Positions 1-6,959 of a stretch of DNA of 20,792 nt are shown here, piece after piece. The position numbers and the translations under genes were made by a program. Positions within the stretch are counted from its first letter, which is position 1; each line of letters starts with the position of its first letter. Origin of the DNA: Tangfeifania sp. (GTDB lineage Bacteria > Bacteroidota > Bacteroidia > Bacteroidales > Prolixibacteraceae); NCBI GenBank assembly GCA_018400515.1, contig JAGYMR010000022.1, positions 1 through 20,792 of the forward strand, given 5' to 3'. The notes below the pieces were generated by a model. That model did not search any database and was not told where the DNA came from. It saw only the letters and a list, made by a program, of their open reading frames with translations.

Positions 1-59
1 TAATTGATCGGAAAATTAAAAATTATATAGAAAAAATTACCGTTATAATATTTTTTATT

Positions 60-1109
60 ATGGAAAAAGGATTTGCCAGCGACAACAATTCGGGAGTACA
101 TCCATCCATTCTCCGGGCTATTCAGGATGCTAACCCGGGGCATGTTACAGGTTACGGGGACGACCCCTACACCCAAAAGGCCATTGAGCTGTTCAGGGAA
201 AAATTCGGAGCCGGAACAGCGGTGTTTTTCGTTTTCAACGGCACTGGTGCCAATGTTCTCGGACTCTCCTCCATCACCCGGAGTTTTCATTCGGTGATCT
301 GTGCATCCACCGCGCACATTGAAGAAGATGAATGCGGGGCTCCCGAAAAATTCACCGGCTGCAAACTCCTGCCCGTGGAGCCGGTCAACGGCAAGCTCAC
401 CCCCGAAGCGATCCGGCCCCATTTGAAAGGATTTGGCTTTGAACACCACGCCCAACCGCGGGTTATCTCCATATCCCAGGTTACCGAGCTGGGGACCGTT
501 TACACCCCGGAAGAGATAAAAGCGCTGGCCCAACTAGCCCACGAGCACCAGATGCTGCTCCACATGGACGGTGCCCGGATCGCCAATGCAGCCGTCTCGC
601 TGGGACTCGATTTTAAGGATTTCACCAGAGCCTGCGGCGTGGATGTCCTCTCCTTCGGGGGAACCAAAAACGGAATGATGATGGGCGAAGCGGTGCTCAT
701 TTTTGATCCGGCCCTGGCAGAAAACACCCACTTTCTCCGCAAACAGAGCATGCAGCTTTTCTCCAAAATGCGGTTTACCGGTGCCCAGTTCCAGGCCTAT
801 TTCGAAAATGATCTGTGGAAAGAGACCGCGACCCATGCCAATAACATGGCAAAGCTGCTCGAAAGCGAAGTGGCAAAGATCCCTGAAATTAAAATCACCC
901 ACCCCGTGGAGGCGAACGGGGTATTTGCCCGCGTCCCGCGCGCGATCATCCAACCCCTTCAAAAATATTACGCTTTTTATGTCTGGAACGAAGAGACATC
1001 CGAAGTCCGCTGGATGACCTCCTTCGACACCACCGAAACAGAGATCTATGAATTTGCGGAACTGATCAAAACGGTCCTGGCCGGGAACAAACACAAAGGG
1101 GAAGCATGA
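60..1109 (+). CDS. ltaE: low-specificity L-threonine aldolase (PLP enzyme)
   Basis: This is a PLP-dependent, fold-type I aldolase that cleaves L-threonine or L-allo-threonine to glycine and acetaldehyde in the cytoplasm. The protein has 349 residues, the usual length for the family. Family hallmarks are visible: DNNSGVHP near the N-terminus, the FVFNGTGAN segment (about 57-65) of the phosphate-binding region, the TAHI histidine at about 86 that would stack on the cofactor ring, HMDGAR at 168-173, and the Schiff-base lysine in SFGGTKNG (K203). The start ATG follows a very AT-rich leader, which suits Bacteroidota initiation. The stop overlaps the next start in an ATGA junction, so this gene and the rhomboid gene are probably cotranscribed. 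The family call is secure; preference for threonine over allo-threonine cannot be read from the sequence. Confidence 0.95.
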   Translation: MEKGFASDNNSGVHPSILRAIQDANPGHVTGYGDDPYTQKAIELFREKFGAGTAVFFVFNGTGANVLGLSSITRSFHSVICASTAHIEEDECGAPEKFTGCKLLPVEPVNGKLTPEAIRPHLKGFGFEHHAQPRVISISQVTELGTVYTPEEIKALAQLAHEHQMLLHMDGARIANAAVSLGLDFKDFTRACGVDVLSFGGTKNGMMMGEAVLIFDPALAENTHFLRKQSMQLFSKMRFTGAQFQAYFENDLWKETATHANNMAKLLESEVAKIPEIKITHPVEANGVFARVPRAIIQPLQKYYAFYVWNEETSEVRWMTSFDTTETEIYEFAELIKTVLAGNKHKGEA

Positions 1110-1933
1110 AACTTTTCAACTACTATCCAAGCAATCCACGAAAACAGGACCCGGAGCTGGAGAAACGGATATTCCTCCACAGCCTCTTTTTCCCGGCCCT
1201 CTTCGTGGCTGTCTGCTGGATGGTAGAAATTACCGGGCAGGTCACCGGCCTGAGTTTTGTCCGCCTGGGGGTTTACCCCCTGCATTTGAAGGGGCTGCCC
1301 GGAATAGTGCTCTCCCCTTTCATTCATTCCGGATTCAACCACCTGATCTCCAATTCGGTTCCATTCTTTATCCTTTCAGTAGCGCTCGTCTATTTTTACC
1401 GGCGCATTTCCTACCGCATCTTCATTCAACTGTACCTGCTGGCCGGACTGACGGTATGGCTGGCGGGACGCCCGGCATGGCACATCGGTGCCAGCGGGAT
1501 CGTCTATGCTTTGGCCGCCTTTCATTTTGTGAGCGGGATCATCCGGAACGATTTGCGGCTGCTCACCCTCTCCGTGGTGGTGGTATTTCTTTACGGGGGA
1601 ATGGTCTGGGGCATCCTCCCCATCGACCCGAAAATGTCCTGGGAAGGCCATTTGTGGGGAGCCGTATCCGGCGTGGTGCTGGCTTTCTTCTACCGGAAAT
1701 ACATCCTCCGCCGCGAAAAATTCGACTGGGAAGAAGAAGAAGAGGAAGAAACGGACGCAAATGGCAACAACCCGGGCAGCAGACCGGACAGTCCCCCGCT
1801 GCCCGGAACGGAAGCGCAAAACAAAAGCCAGCAATCCCCACCAACCAAGCCCCTGCCAAAAGCCGGCGGAAAAGATGCCGGCTCATTCCCCCACTTCCAT
1901 CCCGGAAATACCAGTCATACCGGTGAATTTTAA
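1106..1933 (+). CDS. rhomboid family intramembrane serine protease
   Basis: This is a polytopic membrane protease of the rhomboid family, which cleaves substrates inside or near the bilayer. Known hallmarks are present: the conserved HSGFNHLISN segment (about 74-83), the catalytic serine in GASG (S130) and the catalytic histidine in EGHLWG (H182), each within a hydrophobic segment. Hydrophobic stretches occur at about 25-45, 65-97, 104-120, 125-145, 152-170 and 183-197. After residue 205 the sequence becomes a soluble tail of about 70 residues: a run of seven Glu, then a Pro/Gln/Asn-rich low-complexity stretch. The start overlaps the aldolase stop by four bases, implying translational coupling, although no functional link between the two is obvious. 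Its substrate is unknown. Confidence 0.9.
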   Translation: MKLFNYYPSNPRKQDPELEKRIFLHSLFFPALFVAVCWMVEITGQVTGLSFVRLGVYPLHLKGLPGIVLSPFIHSGFNHLISNSVPFFILSVALVYFYRRISYRIFIQLYLLAGLTVWLAGRPAWHIGASGIVYALAAFHFVSGIIRNDLRLLTLSVVVVFLYGGMVWGILPIDPKMSWEGHLWGAVSGVVLAFFYRKYILRREKFDWEEEEEEETDANGNNPGSRPDSPPLPGTEAQNKSQQSPPTKPLPKAGGKDAGSFPHFHPGNTSHTGEF

Positions 1934-2072
1934 TACCCTGCACCTTTGCTCCGGCACACAATTGCCCCGGTTGCAGAACCTCCTTCCACAGCCAACCTCC
2001 CTGACAACATTTAACATTCAGCATCATTTCCCAAAAAACCGGCAGAAAACGGTATAGTTTTTTAAAAAGTAC

Positions 2073-2080
2073 TATTTTTG
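2073..2080 (+). promoter_or_regulatory. putative -7 promoter element for nusB
   Basis: TATTTTTG matches the Bacteroidota primary sigma -7 consensus TAnnTTTG. It lies 28 bases before the nusB ATG, which would give a leader of about 20 bases. No convincing -33 TTTG is seen. A weaker one-mismatch element, CACCTTTG, lies at 1941-1948, just after the rhomboid stop. The rest of the gap 1934-2108 shows nothing recognisable. Confidence 0.5.
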
Positions 2081-2108
2081 CCTCACAAAACAGGAAGTTC
2101 ATTTAAAC

Positions 2109-3071
2109 ATGATTAGCAGAAGGATCATTCGTACGAAAGTCTTGCAGGTTTTGTACGCTTATTACGCCTCCTCCGGGAAGACACTGGCAAACACAGAGAA
2201 AGAGCTTTTTTTCTGTATCGGGAAAAGCTACGATCTTTATCACTATCTACTGGCACTGGTGATTGAAATTGCCGATTACGCGGAAGAAAGAATTGAGATC
2301 CGGCGAAAGAAGCACCAGCCCACCGACGAGGACATTCACCCCAACACCCGTTTTATCAGCAACCAGCTCCTTCAGCAACTGAGGGAAAACAACCAGCTGA
2401 ACCGGTTTCTGCAGCAAAAAAATCTCAACTGGAGCGATCATCCGGAGCTGATCAGGGAGTTGTACCATTTTCTGATCGAATCGGATTTCTACGAGGAATA
2501 CATGACCGGGGAGGCCCCTTCATATACTGAGGACAAGAAATTCATCGAAAAAATATTCAACAAAATTCTTTTGCTTACTGAAGACCTGTACGATGTGCTG
2601 GAGGAGAAGAGCATTTACTGGAACGATGACATGGAATTTGTGGTCGCCATGATAGCGAAAACCCTGCGGAAATTTCATCCCCAATCGGGCACCGGCCAGC
2701 CGTTGATGCCCCTGTTCAAAGATGAGGACGACCGCAACTTTGCCCGGGAGCTTCTCCGCAAAGCCATCATCAATCACGATGGAATACGGTTACTGATCAA
2801 AGAGCACTCCCGGAACTGGGATCTGGAGCGCATAGCCTTTATGGATATTCTGATCATGCAGCTTGCCATCACCGAATTTTTGTACTTCCCCTCTATACCT
2901 ACAAAAGTTACAATGAATGAGTATATTGAACTTTCAAAATTTTACAGTACCGAAAAAAGCCGGAATTTCATCAACGGAATCCTGGATAAAACGCTCAAAG
3001 ACCTGAAGAAATCGGAAAAAATCGTAAAAACCGGGCGGGGACTTATTGGGGAAGCAAAGGGAAACGAATAA
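2109..3071 (+). CDS. nusB: transcription antitermination factor NusB (long Bacteroidota form)
   Basis: NusB binds boxA RNA together with NusE (ribosomal protein S10) and supports antitermination of rRNA operons. The N-terminal RRIIRTKVLQVLYAYYAS (about 4-21) is the usual NusB opening helix. The canonical all-alpha NusB domain then resumes at about 200-300, with FARELLRKAI, RNWDLERIAFMDILIMQLAI and the conserved tail SRNFINGILDKTLKDL. At 320 residues it is about twice the length of proteobacterial NusB. The extra middle part (about 60-195), rich in Glu, Lys and Tyr, is typical of Bacteroidota orthologues. It is followed by yajC on the same strand after an 81-base gap, an order common in this phylum. 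The start is supported by the -7 element just upstream. Confidence 0.93.
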   Translation: MISRRIIRTKVLQVLYAYYASSGKTLANTEKELFFCIGKSYDLYHYLLALVIEIADYAEERIEIRRKKHQPTDEDIHPNTRFISNQLLQQLRENNQLNRFLQQKNLNWSDHPELIRELYHFLIESDFYEEYMTGEAPSYTEDKKFIEKIFNKILLLTEDLYDVLEEKSIYWNDDMEFVVAMIAKTLRKFHPQSGTGQPLMPLFKDEDDRNFARELLRKAIINHDGIRLLIKEHSRNWDLERIAFMDILIMQLAITEFLYFPSIPTKVTMNEYIELSKFYSTEKSRNFINGILDKTLKDLKKSEKIVKTGRGLIGEAKGNE

Positions 3072-3073
3072 CA

Positions 3074-3108
3074 TTTTGCAATAAAACCAAAACATTTGTC
3101 TATTTTTG
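3074..3108 (+). promoter_or_regulatory. putative promoter for yajC (-33 TTTTGC, -7 TATTTTTG)
   Basis: A TTTTGC at 3074-3079 and TATTTTTG at 3101-3108 fit the Bacteroidota -33/-7 arrangement, with about 21-22 bases between them. The -7 element lies 44 bases before the yajC ATG, giving a leader of about 35-40 bases. This is the best two-part promoter in the window. Confidence 0.6.
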
Positions 3109-3152
3109 TCGGGAAATTTATTTATTGAATATTAATTACAAAAACGTTTGAT

Positions 3153-3476
3153 ATGATGATGAACATTATTTTAATGGGACAACCACAAGGCGAAGATGCC
3201 AATCCGCTGATGAGTTTTTTACCCTTGCTGCTGATCATCGTTGTTTTTTACTTCTTTATGATCCGCCCGCAAATGAAGCGCCAGAAAGAGGTACGGAAAT
3301 TCAGGGAGAACCTTTCGAAAAATGACCGGGTGGTTACCACCGGCGGCATTTACGGAAGGATTATCGAAGTAAAGGAGTCCACCGTGATTCTGGAGATCTC
3401 CAAAGATGTGCAGATTAAAGTAGACAAAAACGGCATCGTGAAAGACATGAGCGACGCCCAGCAGCAACAGCGTTAA
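3153..3476 (+). CDS. yajC: preprotein translocase subunit YajC
   Basis: YajC is a small accessory membrane protein that associates with SecDF and the SecYEG translocase. This 107-residue protein has the standard layout. A short N-terminus precedes a single hydrophobic segment (about 20-38, LMSFLPLLLIIVVFYFFMI). Next comes the family signature IRPQMKRQKE, and then a cytoplasmic beta-rich domain containing NDRVVTTGGIYGRI and the VQIKVDKNGI strand. The C-terminus ends in a short glutamine run. Translation could start at any of three closely spaced ATGs (3153, 3156 or 3159); the first is given. The gene is followed 21 bases later by a strong terminator hairpin. Confidence 0.93.
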   Translation: MMMNIILMGQPQGEDANPLMSFLPLLLIIVVFYFFMIRPQMKRQKEVRKFRENLSKNDRVVTTGGIYGRIIEVKESTVILEISKDVQIKVDKNGIVKDMSDAQQQQR

Positions 3477-3497
3477 GAGGTTGTTTCCGCGCCGTTG

Positions 3498-3536
3498 AAA
3501 AAAGGCCGGCCCCCCGTTCAGGGACCGGCCTTTTTT
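3498..3536. terminator. bidirectional intrinsic terminator between yajC and ychF
   Basis: AAAAAAGGCCGG (3498-3509) pairs perfectly with CCGGCCTTTTTT (3525-3536). The GC stem therefore has an A-tract on one side and a T-tract on the other, so it can terminate transcription from both strands. It lies between the convergent stops of yajC (+) and ychF (-), where a shared terminator is expected. Confidence 0.9.
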
Positions 3537-3551
3537 GATGACCGGCTTCCA

Positions 3552-4652
3552 TTAAACATGGAACCGGAAGTGCATGATATCCCCATCCTTCACCACATAA
3601 TCCTTCCCTTCGACGGCTATTTTCCCGGCATCCCTGCAGGCATGCTCAGAGCCCAGCCGGACATAGTCTTCATAACGGATCACCTCCGCCCGGATAAATC
3701 CCCGTTCAAAGTCGGAATGAATAATGCCCGCCGCCTGCGGCGCCCGGGTACCTTTGGTGAAGGTCCATGCCCGGCTTTCATCCGGACCGGTCGTAAAGAA
3801 GGTCTGCAGGTTGAGCAGCCGGTAAGCGGAATGAATGAGCTTATTAACGCCCGGTTCATCCAGTCCCAGCTCCTCCAGAAACAGCTGCTTTTCTTCGTAA
3901 GTCTCCAGCTCGGCAATATCCGCCTCAATGGCAGCGGCAATCACCAGCAACTCCGCATCTTCATCCTTAATGGCCGCTTTCAGCGCTTCCACAAAATGAT
4001 TCCCTTCCCGGGCCGATCCCTCATCCACATTGCAGGCATACAACACCGGTTTGTTGGTCAGCAGGAAAAACTCTTTCGCGATCTTTGCCTCTTCGGAATT
4101 CAATGCCAGCGTACGCGCCGGCTTTCCCTGTTCCAGCCATTGCTTATAACGGACGGCCAGGTCGACCATCTTTTTAGCGTGGGGATCATTCCCGTGTTTT
4201 GCCTGCTTTTCATACTTCTCCAGCCGGTTTTCAACGGTTTCCAGGTCTTTCAGCTGCAGTTCGGTATCGATGACCTCCTTATCGCGCACCGGATCGATGG
4301 AGCCATCCACATGCGAAATATTTTCATTCTCAAAACAGCGCAAAACATGGATGATGGCATCGGTTTCGCGAATATTGGCCAGAAACTGGTTGCCCAGTCC
4401 TTCCCCTTTACTGGCCCCCTTCACAAGTCCGGCGATATCCAGGATCTCCACCGTGGTGGGTACCACCTTTTTGGGCTGGTCGATCTCCGAAAGTTTGATC
4501 AACCGGTCGTCGGGGACCGTTATGACCCCCATATTGGGTTCAATGGTACAAAAGGGGAAATTGGCCGATTGGGCCCGGGCACTGGACAAACAATTGAAAA
4601 GCGTGGATTTTCCCACATTGGGCAATCCCACAATTCCGCATTTTAAGGCCAT
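3552..4652 (-). CDS. ychF: redox-responsive ATPase YchF (Obg/TRAFAC family)
   Basis: YchF (OLA1 in eukaryotes) is a universally conserved P-loop NTPase that prefers ATP to GTP and associates with ribosomes. Visible motifs are the P-loop GLPNVGKST (about 9-17), the G3-like DIAGL (about 72-76) and the altered G4 motif NVDE (about 207-210) in place of NKxD, which explains the ATP preference. The C-terminal TGS domain runs from LQTFFTTGPDESRAWT to the end, closing with VVKDGDIMHFRFHV, a typical YchF terminus. At 366 residues the length matches the family. The gene converges on yajC. It has its own -7 element just upstream, so it is probably transcribed separately from the sugar-utilization genes on the same strand. 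Confidence 0.97.
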   Translation of the reverse strand: MALKCGIVGLPNVGKSTLFNCLSSARAQSANFPFCTIEPNMGVITVPDDRLIKLSEIDQPKKVVPTTVEILDIAGLVKGASKGEGLGNQFLANIRETDAIIHVLRCFENENISHVDGSIDPVRDKEVIDTELQLKDLETVENRLEKYEKQAKHGNDPHAKKMVDLAVRYKQWLEQGKPARTLALNSEEAKIAKEFFLLTNKPVLYACNVDEGSAREGNHFVEALKAAIKDEDAELLVIAAAIEADIAELETYEEKQLFLEELGLDEPGVNKLIHSAYRLLNLQTFFTTGPDESRAWTFTKGTRAPQAAGIIHSDFERGFIRAEVIRYEDYVRLGSEHACRDAGKIAVEGKDYVVKDGDIMHFRFHV

Positions 4653-4676
4653 TGGATACGTTTTTTATTTGCGCTG

Positions 4677-4684
4677 CAAAGGTA
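4677..4684 (-). promoter_or_regulatory. putative -7 promoter element for ychF
   Basis: On the - strand this reads TACCTTTG, a full match to TAnnTTTG, 24 bases before the ychF ATG. The predicted leader is only about 18-20 bases. I do not see a clear -33 TTTG at the expected distance. Confidence 0.55.
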
Positions 4685-4774
4685 ATGGATTATCCGTTCC
4701 TGTTTTTGATCAGAAAATATTTTTTTCGCCCGACCGGATTTTCATTACCCGCCGGCCCCGGTTTGCAGCCATTG

Positions 4775-4860
4775 CCGGAGGGAATCAGTCCCATTCCTGG
4801 TGGGAATTTGTCCCATTCCCGGAGGGGATTTGCCCCATTTGCCGGAGGGGATTTGCCCCC
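4775..4860. repeat. four tandem 22-23 base units, each a small hairpin
   Basis: Units lie at 4775-4796, 4797-4818, 4819-4841 and 4842-4860. The consensus is CCGGAGGGRATTTGYCCCAT followed by TC or TTG; unit 1 carries ATCAG instead of ATTTG, and unit 2 starts CTGGT. Each unit contains a four-base stem around a five-base loop. Units 1 and 2 use GGGA/TCCC and units 3 and 4 use GGGG/CCCC, so the stem changes in a compensated way. The array lies 51 bases after the symporter stop and 123 bases upstream of ychF, and has no U-tract on either strand. It may stabilise the 3' end of the operon mRNA or be a mobile repeat; its function is unknown. The rest of the gap 4653-4910 holds only the ychF promoter element. 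Confidence 0.8.
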
Positions 4861-4910
4861 GGGTCCGAAGCTGCTGCAAGTCCGGATTCCAAAACCGGAC
4901 CAATTTTTGT

Positions 4911-6293
4911 TTAGCTGAATTCCCTCCGTTTGGCAAGTTCTCCGGTAATATGCTGCATGTATTTATCGCTCAATTTATAAGCTAATAAAAATCCAATGGA
5001 CAATAGGGCTCCGGCCGCCGGATAGAAACTGATCAACAACCTGATTCCCCTCACCGACAGTTCGGTCTGTTCCACATTCGCTTCAAACCCGTAAGCTGCC
5101 AGAATCCAGCCCGTGATTGCACCTCCCAGGGTCCATCCCATCTTTTGCGACATCGAGGAAGAGGAGAAGATCAAACCGGTGGCCCTTCTTCCACTCTTAT
5201 ACTCCGAAAAGTCAGCGATATCCGCGTACATCGACCAGATCAGGGGAAGAACCAGGCCGGCAGGAATGCCAACCAAAACATCCAGCAAGAAGATCCATAA
5301 CAAATGATCCGGTTGCAGGGCATAAAGAAGGGCACTGAACAACGCACACAACCCCATGGCCAGCATGAAGGTGTTTTTCTTTCCCCACCTGACAGAGAGT
5401 GGTTTGGCAAACAATACGCCCAGCAGGTTGCTGATTAACCATACCGTCATATACGCCCCGGCCAGTTTATCCCAGGCTACCGTGCCGATCAGGGGAACGG
5501 GCTGATCCTTCACAAAATACTTAAAATAATACATGATGGATCCATCGCGCAGGGAATTAAAGATCAGCACCGAAATTCCCGCACCCAGCAGGATAAACCA
5601 CTGGTGGTTCTTCAGCAGGTCTTTCAGGTCATGCTTTACCCGGTTCCGGCTCCGCTGGGGTTTGATACGCTCTTTGGTCCAGAGAAAAGTGATGACAAAA
5701 AGAAAGGCGGCTGCCAATCCATAAACCGCCACAGAAAACTGGTAACTTTTGGCGTCACTAAAATTCAGGTTCCGGAAAAAATCAAGCAGGTAGGGAATGG
5801 TGGAGGTTAAAAACACCCCGCCACTGAAGGCACCGATAAAACGAAAGGAAGCCAGGGAGGTACGTTCAGCCGGATTTTCAGTCATCACGCCCATGAGGGA
5901 GGAGTAGGGAACATTGACAGCCGTGTAGACCATCATCATAAGGGTATACGTTAAATAGGCATAGATCAGTTTCCCTGAAGGTCCCAGGTCCGGCGTGGTA
6001 AATGTAAGCACCCCCACCAGGGCAAAGGGGATGGCCAGCCAAAGCAAAAAGGGCCTGAACTTCCCTTTGGAGGTGTTGGTGCGGTCCGAAATAATCCCCA
6101 TCAGGGGATCATTGATCCCGTCCCATAGCCGGGTGACCAGAAACATTGTCCCTACCGATGCCGCCGAAAGCCCGAAAACATCGGTATAAAAAATCATTAA
6201 AAACATGGAAAATATTTTCCAAAACATGGATGAGGCAAAGTCGCCCAGTCCATAACCCACCTTCTCCCTGAATTTTATTTTCGCTGATGCCAC
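4911..6293 (-). CDS. GPH-family (MelB-like) sugar:cation symporter
   Basis: This 460-residue inner-membrane protein belongs to the glycoside-pentoside-hexuronide:cation symporters, a branch of the major facilitator superfamily. The N-terminal signature KVGYGLGDFASSMFW (about 11-25) and RLWDGINDPLMG (about 55-66) match the family. D18, D58 and D62 fall at the positions of the acidic residues that bind the cation in MelB. About twelve hydrophobic segments are visible, and a basic cytoplasmic loop follows helix 6 (WTKERIKPQRSRNRVKHDLK). The start used is GTG; an in-frame ATG is not available near the conserved N-terminus. It is the last gene of the locus and would import the small glycan left after outer trimming, plausibly a mannosyl disaccharide given the GH130 and GH2 genes upstream. 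The actual substrate is inferred from context only. Confidence 0.92.
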   Translation of the reverse strand: MASAKIKFREKVGYGLGDFASSMFWKIFSMFLMIFYTDVFGLSAASVGTMFLVTRLWDGINDPLMGIISDRTNTSKGKFRPFLLWLAIPFALVGVLTFTTPDLGPSGKLIYAYLTYTLMMMVYTAVNVPYSSLMGVMTENPAERTSLASFRFIGAFSGGVFLTSTIPYLLDFFRNLNFSDAKSYQFSVAVYGLAAAFLFVITFLWTKERIKPQRSRNRVKHDLKDLLKNHQWFILLGAGISVLIFNSLRDGSIMYYFKYFVKDQPVPLIGTVAWDKLAGAYMTVWLISNLLGVLFAKPLSVRWGKKNTFMLAMGLCALFSALLYALQPDHLLWIFLLDVLVGIPAGLVLPLIWSMYADIADFSEYKSGRRATGLIFSSSSMSQKMGWTLGGAITGWILAAYGFEANVEQTELSVRGIRLLISFYPAAGALLSIGFLLAYKLSDKYMQHITGELAKRREFS

Positions 6294-6354
6294 AGAATAT
6301 ATTTTTTATGAATTTTATTTTTATGAATCACTGTTGCGGTTTGTTTGCCCCGGT

Positions 6355-6394
6355 GCAACCCCACCCGCCCGGCAGCATCCGGACACGGGGTTGC
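6355..6394 (-). promoter_or_regulatory. GC-rich inverted repeat between the HAD gene and the symporter gene
   Basis: GCAACCCC (6355-6362) and GGGGTTGC (6387-6394) are perfect complements around a 24-base loop that itself contains a CCGG pair. The repeat begins a few bases after the HAD stop and lies about 60 bases before the symporter start. There is no T-tract, so it is not a standard terminator. It could be an RNA stem that protects or partly blocks the downstream transcript. Confidence 0.4.
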
Positions 6395-6397
6395 CCT

Positions 6398-6910
6398 TTA
6401 AAGCAGGGATACCAGTTCATCCCAGCAATTCACCCTTTGGCCTCTCCGGGGGGTATAATTGATATTATGCGGCTGGGTATACAAAATCCGTTCCCCGTCA
6501 AAGTGGTCCAGGTTTTTGGCATGATCATCCACCAGAATATCGCCCCTGATCATGCTTTTATCACCACAGAAAACCATTTGTTTCCAGGAAAGAAACGGAA
6601 AATTTCTATTCAGCCATTCGATTTTTTCGGGGATCGTCCCCGGATACTCGGTTGCCAAAGAGACTACCAGCACATGGTATTTGTTGTCCAACATTTTCAA
6701 TCCACTGACACTTCCCTCCATGGGGGGCGCCTCCCTGAAGAAACCGGGGGTATTCAAATACCGGACCCCATCCGGAAATGCCTCAAGTTCAAGCTTCCCC
6801 TTCAATGCCTCACTCCCTTGCCGGCTGCCGGTTTCCCGTTCCTCAAATTTCAGAAACTGGTGATAAATATCGAGCAGCACGCCATCCATGTCAACTAAAA
6901 GATTTCTCAT
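6398..6910 (-). CDS. HAD-superfamily 5'(3')-deoxyribonucleotidase-like phosphatase (NT5C type)
   Basis: This 170-residue cytoplasmic HAD phosphatase most resembles the small 5'-nucleotidase (NT5C) group. Motif I is LLVDMDGVLLD, with nucleophile D7 and general acid/base D9. Motif II is the serine in VVSLA (about S84). The motif III lysine is in CGDKSMI (K118). Motif IV is DILVDDH with D128 and D129. The Asp-7-xx-Asp-9-Gly-Val opening and the short helical cap (about 20-60) fit that family, whose members remove phosphate from nucleoside monophosphates. It lies between the esterase gene (49-base gap) and the symporter gene (104-base gap) on the same strand, so it is probably cotranscribed with the glycan genes. 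An alternative is a sugar-phosphate phosphatase, which would suit a locus that makes mannose-1-phosphate; the sequence alone does not decide. Confidence 0.8.
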   Translation of the reverse strand: MRNLLVDMDGVLLDIYHQFLKFEERETGSRQGSEALKGKLELEAFPDGVRYLNTPGFFREAPPMEGSVSGLKMLDNKYHVLVVSLATEYPGTIPEKIEWLNRNFPFLSWKQMVFCGDKSMIRGDILVDDHAKNLDHFDGERILYTQPHNINYTPRRGQRVNCWDELVSLL

Positions 6911-6959
6911 CGGTTAAAAATTTTTGTCTTTAGCGTTGGGAACGGTTTACAGATCCGTT

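Noticed and set aside
3495..4646. Long open frame (383 codons) on the + strand opposite ychF
   Set aside because: It lies entirely antisense to a very well conserved gene, begins inside the terminator region and has no family resemblance. It is a shadow of ychF codon usage.
4775..4860. Possible small CRISPR array
   Set aside because: The units are directly adjacent with no unique spacers, vary between copies, and no cas genes are present.
4652..4918. Short + strand open frames across the hairpin repeats, giving repetitive peptides
   Set aside because: The peptide repeats simply reflect the 22-23 base DNA units read in frame; there is no start context or conserved protein.
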